Shown here: in pieces, positions 34,723-42,647 of the stretch | Numbering within the stretch: the stretch's first letter is position 1 | Layout of the letters: the number at the start of each line of letters is the position of its first letter | Source of the DNA: Candidatus Nitrosocaldaceae archaeon | GTDB taxonomy: Archaea; Thermoproteota; Nitrososphaeria; Nitrososphaerales; Nitrosocaldaceae | Length of the DNA stretch: 42,647 nucleotides | Direction of reading: 5' to 3' | Assembly: GCA_026002835.1 (NCBI GenBank) | Contig: BPGC01000014.1 | Span: 1 to 42,647 of the forward strand | Translations under genes and position numbers: made by a program | Notes under the pieces: generated by a model | The model's input: only the letters and a program-made list of their open reading frames with translations | What the model was told of the DNA's origin: nothing | The model's database searches: none

Positions 34723-35861
34723 CTCTCAATTCCCTTTATAGGATTCTATTCATTGCAACAGGAAGAGAAGGAGCAGGTTGATATGATCAGAACTGACGAT
34801 GGCTCTCAATTCCCTTTATAGGATTCTATTCATTGCAACATAGGGTGCTAGAGCACTTGCTCAGATTTAACCATAGTACTCTCAATTCCCTTTATAGGAT
34901 TCTATTCATTGCAACTAACACTTAAATCAACGAAATTTATGTTAGAGCAGAGTACTCTCAATTCCCTTTATAGGATTCTATTCATTGCAACAAGATATAT
35001 GTACGCAAAATATTCAAAGTACTGTAAGCTCTCAATTCCCTTTATAGGATTCTATTCATTGCAACTAAGATGATAATGCATAAGAAGCAAGATAAAGATA
35101 TCGACTCTCAATTCCCTTTATAGGATTCTATTCATTGCAACTTAAATAGCATTAGAGATAATGCAAATTACTATCTCTCAATTCCCTTTATAGGATTCTA
35201 TTCATTGCAACTTAAATGACATAGCTTTAATGATATCAACTGATATCTCTCAATTCCCTTTATAGGATTCTATTCATTGCAACTGAGTATAGTATCATAA
35301 ATTATTAATAGTTACATGATCTCTCAATTCCCTTTATAGGATTCTATTCATTGCAACAAGATAATAGATAATAGAATATAAAGCATTCATGACTCTCAAT
35401 TCCCTTTATAGGATTCTATTCATTGCAACGATAGCATAGTAATAAACTTTATCAGATGCTTGAAACTCTCAATTCCCTTTATAGGATTCTATTCATTGCA
35501 ACTATGATATTGATAAGAAATATATGAATTATAAGAACTCTCAATTCCCTTTATAGGATTCTATTCATTGCAACAGAAGATAAAGCATTATATGAATAAT
35601 AGATGATAACTCTCAATTCCCTTTATAGGATTCTATTCATTGCAACATAGAAAATATAAGATATAAAGTACTGAATAATACTCTCAATTCCCTTTATAGG
35701 ATTCTATTCATTGCAACTACAAGATATGCTATAGCAATGTTTATCTAGTTAATCTCTCAATTCCCTTTATAGGATTCTATTCATTGCAACTATTAGATAG
35801 CATGTTATAAATCTTATGATAATACTCTCAATTCCCTTTATAGGATTCTATTCATTGCAAC
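34723..35861 (-). CRISPR. CRISPR array 3: 16 repeats plus degenerate one
   Basis: Sixteen perfect 37-bp repeats with 15 spacers of 33-43 bases, plus the terminal spacer by the degenerate repeat. Spacers are longer and less AT-rich at the left (leader-distal) end (43, 39, 39, 37) and mostly 33-37 and AT-rich near the leader. Reading the plus strand of the 12 spacers from 34992 on, I count about 62 G to 30 C. Confidence 0.97.
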
Positions 35862-36152
35862 CGATGCGATATACGTTACCGTATTATATTTTTCCCCACA
35901 TCCCTTTATGGAATCATACGAAACTCCCTATCAAATAGGGTCATCGAGCCTTAAACAGTTCCCTTGATGGATATTGGCTCTCGGAACATATAATCTGTAA
36001 GATTACTTATAAAGGTTCCTAAGGTTTGATGAAAAGATATATAAGTAATATTTTAAAGATGAATATAAAGTTTATGATTAAAACTTCGGAACCTATCATA
36101 TTAAATCTAATATATAAATATTTAGTATAGGTTCCTATTAGTCTAGCCTAAT
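35862..36152 (-). promoter_or_regulatory. CRISPR leader 3 (291 bp)
   Basis: Third identical leader. Identity to leaders 1 and 2 stops at GTCTAGCCTAAT (ending 36152), and here the leader runs directly into the 3' end of csa1, whose last two codons and stop (cta, 36143-36145 on the plus strand) lie in the shared sequence. This looks like the original leader-cas junction. Confidence 0.85.
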
Positions 36153-36991
36153 GCTAATATCTCCATAACCTTATCCCTCTCTTCTATAAACCATCTCCTT
36201 AATGCTTCTTCTATAGGAAGTACATATCTCCTTATCTTTGGAACTATTCCTTCATCAAATGATACATAAACTAAACATCCAACATTTATAGGATGCTCTA
36301 ATATGCTCTCTAATGCAAGTGCATATCCAGCAATAGCAAGTTTATGATAATCCTTCATCTTACCAGTCTTTAACTCAAATATAACAAGTTTACCAAATGC
36401 ATCTATGCTCAAGTTCTCGCTCAAGCCTATCTTGCTACCATCTATCTTATACTCTAATGCGAATGGGATAGCTTTTGCTATAAGCATATCTGGATCATAT
36501 CTATCATGAGAGTTAATCCTATCTATATTAGCAGATATCTGTAAAGACTCGAAATACCATAACCTATTTAGATAATGAAGGAATTCATTGCCATAAACTC
36601 TAGCCAAGCCTTGAAGAGAATCTATCATATTGCTAAGATTCTTCCTCCTTACATCTATAAGATAATTGTATAACTCATTACCAGATACCTCTTTATGAGA
36701 GTATACAAACTCTTTTGCCTCTTTTACTACTAGATACATAGTTTTATGCAATAACATGCCTAAAACCATCTCTTTCCTAGGGTTAGTTCTATTCAACTTT
36801 ATTATAGACTCATACTCTTCTTTGGATCTAAACTGCATGTTACTTGAGATTATATAAATAGGAATCTTTACATCATATGGAGGCTTTAGTGGACCTTCAT
36901 GATAACTCCAACCTCTAAACTCTTCATCTATATCTAAACTCCTAGCTAACCTCTCTGCTTCTCTCCTTTCATCCTCACTAAGATAATACAT
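36143..36991 (-). CDS. csa1: Csa1 / Cas4-family nuclease (type I-A adaptation)
   Basis: The 282-aa product matches Csa1: YYLSEDERREAERLARSL, then EEFRGWSYHEGPLKPPYDVK at the N-terminus, a GMLLH helix (His82), and the nuclease core IDAFGKLVIFELKTGK (Asp197, Glu206, Lys208) followed by HKLAIAGYALALE. Cas4-type nucleases trim prespacers before integration by Cas1-Cas2. It has only one cysteine, so the four-cysteine iron-sulfur cluster usual in Cas4/Csa1 is missing; the expected first Cys segment reads SSNMQFRSKEEY. cas1 and cas2 are not in the window. It ends inside leader 3. Confidence 0.85.
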   Translation of the reverse strand: MYYLSEDERREAERLARSLDIDEEFRGWSYHEGPLKPPYDVKIPIYIISSNMQFRSKEEYESIIKLNRTNPRKEMVLGMLLHKTMYLVVKEAKEFVYSHKEVSGNELYNYLIDVRRKNLSNMIDSLQGLARVYGNEFLHYLNRLWYFESLQISANIDRINSHDRYDPDMLIAKAIPFALEYKIDGSKIGLSENLSIDAFGKLVIFELKTGKMKDYHKLAIAGYALALESILEHPINVGCLVYVSFDEGIVPKIRRYVLPIEEALRRWFIEERDKVMEILALG

Positions 36992-37039
36992 AATAAGTCA
37001 AATGTTAGATATAGATAAAAGTTCTTCCTAGCAGATATT

Positions 37040-37642
37040 ATGGAGAATGTATTGATAGCAACTGTTGGAGAGTCTCCAGCTGTTATTACTGAAGCTATAG
37101 ACGAGTTTGGTAGAAGCGGTATAGGTATAAGTAGAGTTATCCTTCTCTATACAAAGGCTGTTAGTAATTATGTATTAGCATTAAAGTTTGATTTCAAGTA
37201 TGGTATGTATCAAGATAGGATAAAGTTGGATGATATAGTATTACCTTTTGATGATATAAGGGATGAGAAGGATATAAAGAGATTCAGGAATATACTATTT
37301 GATACTATTAAGAAAGAAAGGGAAAATAAGATATATCTATTGATAGCTGGAGGAAGGAAGAGCATGGTTGTAGATTTTACTATCATAGCACTTGCATTTG
37401 GTATAGATAAGTTATATTATGTTAGATTACCTCCAGGAGAAGGTGTTATACAAGCAGAGCATATGATATCTAACTATAACCTTAAAGAGTATCTAGATAA
37501 AGAGGTCCCAAAATTTATCATAGATAAGATAATAGATATATGCCATCCAAGGCTTAAAGGTAATCTTATCAGCATACAATTACCTCTACTTGAAGAATAT
37601 TGTAAAAATTCTCTATTTAGAATATTGAATAACTTTAAATAA
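37040..37642 (+). CDS. Stand-alone CARF protein, possible ring nuclease
   Basis: The 200-aa product opens with NVLIATVGESPAVITEAIDE, the first strand and loop of a CARF domain, and carries YLLIAGGRKSMVVDF (about 102-116), the conserved GGRKSM motif. There is no HEPN or other effector domain, only a short helical tail. Single-domain CARF proteins of this type (NE0113/Csx14-like) can act as ring nucleases that degrade cyclic oligoadenylate, switching off Csx1; others are regulators. It lies 20 bases before csx1 on the same strand, divergent from csa1 across 48 bases. Confidence 0.78.
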   Translation: MENVLIATVGESPAVITEAIDEFGRSGIGISRVILLYTKAVSNYVLALKFDFKYGMYQDRIKLDDIVLPFDDIRDEKDIKRFRNILFDTIKKERENKIYLLIAGGRKSMVVDFTIIALAFGIDKLYYVRLPPGEGVIQAEHMISNYNLKEYLDKEVPKFIIDKIIDICHPRLKGNLISIQLPLLEEYCKNSLFRILNNFK

Positions 37643-37662
37643 TATCAATAATAATAATCTTT

Positions 37663-38943
37663 ATGGATATAATACTAGCTCCATGGGGAGATCCAAAAGG
37701 TTGGAAGATAGTTACTTACAAATACAATAATAAATTCTCAAGTTCATTCTCAAGTTCTTTAGCATTAGCAGACATATTAGATATACCCAATGAGAACGTT
37801 ATAGCTATTGTATCTTCTACATTAATAGATAGGAAAGTAAATGATTATAATGAACTAGTTACAAATGTTAGGGATAATATACATAATACTATAAATGATA
37901 AATATTGTAATACTAAATACGATCTAAATAAAATAAAACCTAAGATATGGGTAATGCCTGGTATTGGTAGTTTTAGAAATGGAAGATTTATTCATAAAGG
38001 CAGTACAGATCTATATTATAATAGTATATACTATAATACGCTAGAGTATCTTAAAGAAGTAAATGAAGATGTTAACTTGCATATAGATCTTACACATGGT
38101 ATAAATTATATGCCAGTCTTGGCTCAAGATGCAATAAAATTAGCAGCATCTACTTTTGCATCTATGTCTGGAAGACATATAAAACTCTTTATCTATAACT
38201 CAGATCCGTTATATCCTTTTCCTGGAACAGATGATCCAAATATAATACTTGATATAAACAATATATCTACTATTAATTATCATGGTTATAAATCATTACA
38301 ACCATTGTTATTGGACTATGTTATTAACTATGATCATAATATATACAACTGGAAAAGGATTGCATCTTCTAATAGTGTAGATGACATATTAATCTATAAG
38401 GGAGCAAAAGCAGCATCCATGGGTTTGCTGCTTGTTATGGGCTCAATAAGAGATAGTTTAGAAATGTATAAGAAGCATATAGAAGATACGCTCTCTAACT
38501 TGAAAGATATCAAACTTGAATGTGTAGAGAATGGAAATATAATATTTAGATATAATACAATGTTAAGAAGGGAAGCCTCAATACTTCATGCCATTGCATG
38601 TGCATTATTATCGATAGATATAAGTAGTGAAGTTAGTATAACAAAGTTAAAGGATCTTGTTAAACTATATTATGAGAATGTTACAGAACCAGTATATAAT
38701 ATAACGATAAATGAGATAGATAGTATAAAGAGTTATAAAGATATGATTAAAGAGGAATATGAATTATATGGTAAGATTAAATATGGTATAAAGTTTGATT
38801 CAAATAAATCTTGTAAACCTAATAAAAGGAATCTTTATGCTCATGCTGGGTTTGAAGAAAATACGATATATCTCAAAAAGGATAGAGATGAGATTTATCT
38901 ATCATATGAGAATTGTTTAGATGAGATTTTAAAGAATATCTAA
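37663..38943 (+). CDS. csx1: Csx1, CARF-HEPN ribonuclease
   Basis: The 426-aa product begins IILAPWGDPKGWKIVTYKY, the Csx1 N-terminus, and has the DxTHG motif in HIDLTHGINYMPVL (Asp142, THG 144-146) of the CARF domain. The C-terminal HEPN domain shows RNLYAHAGF, the R-X4-H RNase motif (Arg389, His394). Csx1 is a dimeric RNase switched on by cyclic tetra-adenylate from type III complexes and cuts RNA non-specifically. Co-directional with the CARF protein; convergent with cas6. Confidence 0.93.
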   Translation: MDIILAPWGDPKGWKIVTYKYNNKFSSSFSSSLALADILDIPNENVIAIVSSTLIDRKVNDYNELVTNVRDNIHNTINDKYCNTKYDLNKIKPKIWVMPGIGSFRNGRFIHKGSTDLYYNSIYYNTLEYLKEVNEDVNLHIDLTHGINYMPVLAQDAIKLAASTFASMSGRHIKLFIYNSDPLYPFPGTDDPNIILDINNISTINYHGYKSLQPLLLDYVINYDHNIYNWKRIASSNSVDDILIYKGAKAASMGLLLVMGSIRDSLEMYKKHIEDTLSNLKDIKLECVENGNIIFRYNTMLRREASILHAIACALLSIDISSEVSITKLKDLVKLYYENVTEPVYNITINEIDSIKSYKDMIKEEYELYGKIKYGIKFDSNKSCKPNKRNLYAHAGFEENTIYLKKDRDEIYLSYENCLDEILKNI

Positions 38944-39974
38944 TGCTTGATAGTATTAACATTAACCATCCCAAACCCTATAGCTCTAGATCTCCCAAGA
39001 CCAAAGTAGTTAGCATATGCCAATAACCGTTTAAGATAATTCTTATATTTATCATCATTAGAGTTTATAGAGAACTTTATCCAACCTATTATACCAGTAG
39101 GAGTTCTCTTATCGTCATAGACAACTGTTAATGGTCTTAATCTATAATCGAATTCTAGCATTGAGTAATTACTAAATACTACTAACCTTTTACAATTCTC
39201 TATCTTTAACTCTTCTGGTGCAAAATTGTTCCAATGATTTGCTATAGACCATAGCATCAATGATGGTACTGGTAAGAGAAAGTTTCTAGATCTCTTTATA
39301 CCAGACCATTTGGTTGGGAGTTGTAATAGTAATGGAGTTATGAACCTTATGTTAATTTTATCGCTATCTATCATTAATGAACCAAATGTCTTTACTTCTA
39401 ACTCATAATCTGTTATATTGAATTCTGTATTGTATAGATATATGCTACTGTTCTCTATAACCTTTGTAACCAATCCTACATCTAAAGCTGTAAAATAGAA
39501 GTGATAATCTTTATCCTTAAAGAGTCTTATATGTGAGTTATTGTATATAGATTTGATTAGAGGTTTATCATTTCTAAATATTGGTGTTATTACATATGGC
39601 TTGTATTTATAATTAAACGATATATCACCTAATGCTTTAATTACAATACTCCTACTAATCTTAGAAGAGAAGGGAGGAATTATTATATCATCTTTAACTC
39701 TAAATCTTATCTTAGCTCTTGCTATATTCGATCCTTTAGATATACGCTCAAATTTTTCTCTTTTAGTAATAGAATCTTTCTCTAACATAGATAATTCAAC
39801 CAATTTTATAGCCTTGTTATATAGATCAACAGCTTTATCAAACTCTATATTAGTACTCTCAGCTATACTTTTCGGTCCTCTAACTATGAGATCTAATAAG
39901 TTATGTATCCCAGCATCCTTTAACTTTTGTCTAGTTATTGGGTTTATATCTATATTCTCAAGCTCTTTATCCAT
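38940..39974 (-). CDS. cas6: Cas6 crRNA endonuclease with N-terminal HhH domain
   Basis: Residues about 70-344 are Cas6: IIPPFSSKISRSIVIKAL near the start, LLLPVPSLMLWSIANHW in the middle, TPTGIIGWIKFS and the glycine-rich loop FGLGRSRAIGFGMVNV at the end. Cas6 cuts CRISPR transcripts 8 bases before the repeat end. Residues about 8-60 (NPITRQKLKDAGIHNLLDLI, then STNIEFDKAVDLYNKA) resemble the helix-hairpin-helix domain of RadA N-termini, which is not part of usual Cas6 (about 240-270 aa). I see no obvious histidine in the first helix region, so the catalytic residues may differ. It borders array 4. Confidence 0.88.
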   Translation of the reverse strand: MDKELENIDINPITRQKLKDAGIHNLLDLIVRGPKSIAESTNIEFDKAVDLYNKAIKLVELSMLEKDSITKREKFERISKGSNIARAKIRFRVKDDIIIPPFSSKISRSIVIKALGDISFNYKYKPYVITPIFRNDKPLIKSIYNNSHIRLFKDKDYHFYFTALDVGLVTKVIENSSIYLYNTEFNITDYELEVKTFGSLMIDSDKINIRFITPLLLQLPTKWSGIKRSRNFLLPVPSLMLWSIANHWNNFAPEELKIENCKRLVVFSNYSMLEFDYRLRPLTVVYDDKRTPTGIIGWIKFSINSNDDKYKNYLKRLLAYANYFGLGRSRAIGFGMVNVNTIKH

Positions 39975-40016
39975 TATATATCACATTAAAGTTCGATGTT
40001 ATTAATATTTGGTTAT

Positions 40017-40039
40017 TAATCTACTTTATTCACTGCAAC
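40017..40039 (-). repeat. Degenerate terminal repeat of array 4
   Basis: The plus-strand tctactttattcactgcaac keeps a shortened repeat end. A 36-base spacer (40040-40075) follows. This places the leader-distal end of array 4 at the left, next to cas6, so its leader lies beyond the window. Confidence 0.75.
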
Positions 40040-40075
40040 CATGCCTAGCTGTTGCCATTCTCTATCTTTACACTG

Positions 40076-42647
40076 CTCTCAATTCCCTTTATAGGATTCT
40101 ATTCATTGCAACTTATGTTACTGGAGATCTAAGAGAGATTCTAGGAGTAGTAAACTCTCAATTCCCTTTATAGGATTCTATTCATTGCAACCGTGGCCAT
40201 TATGATATTCCTGTCAATAATATACGGCCGTATCCTCCTCTCAATTCCCTTTATAGGATTCTATTCATTGCAACAGAAACATAACATATTCAGAAAAACA
40301 GAGATTGGAAAAACTCTCAATTCCCTTTATAGGATTCTATTCATTGCAACTCAAAAAATGAAATTCTTAAAATTATCTCAAATTTATAAAAGATTTCTCT
40401 CAATTCCCTTTATAGGATTCTATTCATTGCAACGAATGCTAATCAAAAGAAATACATAGTTCCTAATAACGAGCACTCTCAATTCCCTTTATAGGATTCT
40501 ATTCATTGCAACTAGAGTTAATTGGATATACATAAGAGATGTTATGTTAACTCTCAATTCCCTTTATAGGATTCTATTCATTGCAACTAAAATGTTATAG
40601 ATAGGTTTAATATCAAGTTATCTGATACTCTCAATTCCCTTTATAGGATTCTATTCATTGCAACCTAGAAAGTTATATGAAAATGATCATCTACAGAGAC
40701 TCTCAATTCCCTTTATAGGATTCTATTCATTGCAACTATGAAAGAATCTGAAGACAATAGTATCTGGTATATACTCTCAATTCCCTTTATAGGATTCTAT
40801 TCATTGCAACTAATGTACTGCAGTATCAGATACAGCGATACACTTACTACTCTCAATTCCCTTTATAGGATTCTATTCATTGCAACCAGATAGTTATAGA
40901 GACTATAGATGTTACATGATGATCTCTCAATTCCCTTTATAGGATTCTATTCATTGCAACTCCATAATGTATCATTAAAGTAATACAGTATAAGACTCTC
41001 AATTCCCTTTATAGGATTCTATTCATTGCAACACAGTAAAGAATGAGATGTGATAAACCTATTAGCTCGAACTCTCAATTCCCTTTATAGGATTCTATTC
41101 ATTGCAACAGAGTTAAGTAAAAGGTATAAAGGCTATGAGCTAATTAAGCTCTCAATTCCCTTTATAGGATTCTATTCATTGCAACGTATCCAATAACCAA
41201 CAAAAGCAATACTGTTTGCTTAACAATCTCTCAATTCCCTTTATAGGATTCTATTCATTGCAACTGAGTTTGATGTATCCTTCTCTTTCACGCATTTCTC
41301 CAGATTCTCTCAATTCCCTTTATAGGATTCTATTCATTGCAACTTGTTTGTTAAATTTCTTGTATAGCTTGTGAACGGCATCTCTCAATTCCCTTTATAG
41401 GATTCTATTCATTGCAACTTAAGAATGAACAATGACAAGGTAAGCTCGCATGATGAGTATACCTCTCAATTCCCTTTATAGGATTCTATTCATTGCAACA
41501 GATAGTAATAAAGTGGAAGAAGATAAAATTGCTGGTATCCCTCTCAATTCCCTTTATAGGATTCTATTCATTGCAACACAGCTTGCTATACGTATACTAG
41601 AATGGATGAAGGAAGGAACTATCTCTCAATTCCCTTTATAGGATTCTATTCATTGCAACAGGTATGTTAACCAGAGAATACAAGAGAAGGATTTGAGAAC
41701 TCTCAATTCCCTTTATAGGATTCTATTCATTGCAACTAAGTTTTACACTGTCAGCGATCCAGTAAGGGATAGCGAACTCTCAATTCCCTTTATAGGATTC
41801 TATTCATTGCAACGGAAATAGCAGATATGAAGCAGAGAATTGAGATTTTAGAAACTCTCAATTCCCTTTATAGGATTCTATTCATTGCAACTGATGAACT
41901 AAAGAAATTTGGTATTCGAAGTACAACTATCTCTCAATTCCCTTTATAGGATTCTATTCATTGCAACTGAAGAAGAAGAAGAACGTAGCAGAACTGAAGC
42001 TTTCATACTCTCAATTCCCTTTATAGGATTCTATTCATTGCAACAGGAAGCCGTTAAAAGACTTAAGAGTATTATCAAGCATCGATTCTCTCAATTCCCT
42101 TTATAGGATTCTATTCATTGCAACTTAAACTTTTTTGGATACTTAAAAACTTGAATATTTAAATACTCTCAATTCCCTTTATAGGATTCTATTCATTGCA
42201 ACGAGTAAATGATAGTGACTTAGAGGCAATTAGAGGTATGATTGGCTCTCAATTCCCTTTATAGGATTCTATTCATTGCAACCTTATATGCATATAAGCT
42301 ATCGTATAGCTAATTAACTCTCAATTCCCTTTATAGGATTCTATTCATTGCAACAATTTATAATGCAAAATAGCATAGTTGTAGCATACTCTCAATTCCC
42401 TTTATAGGATTCTATTCATTGCAACATCAGATCATACTTAAAGACTATGCTGAAATATCAAACTCTCAATTCCCTTTATAGGATTCTATTCATTGCAACA
42501 TTAGACAAATTAACTTTAAACTATCTTGCATAATCTACTCTCAATTCCCTTTATAGGATTCTATTCATTGCAACACATCAATAGAGTTATAGTATTCTCA
42601 AGATACTAGTCTCTCAATTCCCTTTATAGGATTCTATTCATTGCAAC
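40076..42647 (-). CRISPR. CRISPR array 4: 34 repeats, continues beyond window
   Basis: Thirty-four copies of the same 37-bp repeat with 33 spacers of 34-46 bases; the last repeat ends on the final base of the window. Spacer sizes come in blocks: 39-46 at the left, 35-40 from 40513 to 40995, 38-45 from 41033 to 42245, and 34-38 from 42283 on. Most spacers are purine-rich and coding-like on the plus strand; a few (for example 40040-40075, 41265-41306, 41344-41381) look reversed. Confidence 0.97.

Overview
This is an AT-rich archaeal chromosome segment (about one third G+C by eye). The organism is probably a member of Nitrososphaerota (Thaumarchaeota), possibly a thermophilic lineage. The basis is PurP-type purine synthesis, archaeal ribosomal protein order with RNase P p29 between L29 and S17, an intron-containing tRNA-Asn, DUF371, proteasome alpha, a membrane-anchored DsbA-like protein and a MEDS-domain protein. 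The type I-A-like Csa1 with several CRISPR arrays is what suggests heat. The taxon is inference; no marker was searched.

The left half (1-21.85 kb) is housekeeping. It starts with two small DNA- or zinc-binding genes, then purP convergent with rps11. A four-CBS protein and purQ-purL-purF-purK-purE follow as one tight operon, in which purF has no ordinary start codon before its catalytic cysteine. Next come a DUF371 pair, psmA convergent with glyA, a SPOUT methyltransferase, a DsbA-like thioredoxin and its membrane neighbour, and a 16-gene ribosomal run from L3 to L6. That run lacks L2 at its usual place and stops at L6 before tRNA-Asn(GTT), which carries an 11-nt intron.

The accessory region begins after the tRNA. 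It holds a secreted asparagine-rich beta-solenoid-like surface protein, then two near-identical copies of a zinc-ribbon gene enclosing a frameshifted EVE-nuclease gene and a MEDS-domain gene. A perfect 33-bp inverted repeat bounds this cassette. Two unrecognised genes follow.

From 26.7 kb to the end the window is a CRISPR region: four arrays of one 37-bp repeat (21, 5, 16 and at least 34 repeats). All appear to be transcribed leftward (minus strand): three share an identical 291-bp leader on their right side, and three have degenerate repeats on their left side. Between arrays 1/2 and 2/3 sits a near-identical 3.1-kb unit, present twice: leader, a membrane CARF protein, vapBC remnants, a MntA/HepT (MNT/HEPN) pair, a broken vapC with its RHH antitoxin, and a degenerate repeat plus one spacer. 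Right of array 3 lie csa1 (Cas4-like), a stand-alone CARF protein, csx1 (CARF-HEPN RNase) and a cas6 with an added helix-hairpin-helix domain, followed by array 4, which runs off the end.

Taken together, Cas6 would process crRNAs from these arrays. Csx1, the CARF protein and the two membrane CARF proteins look like cyclic-oligoadenylate outputs of a type III complex that must be encoded elsewhere. Most spacers read as coding sense on the plus strand, so the leftward crRNAs would be antisense to mRNA, which fits RNA targeting. The most unusual element is the recently duplicated leader-cargo cassette carrying effector and toxin-antitoxin genes between arrays.
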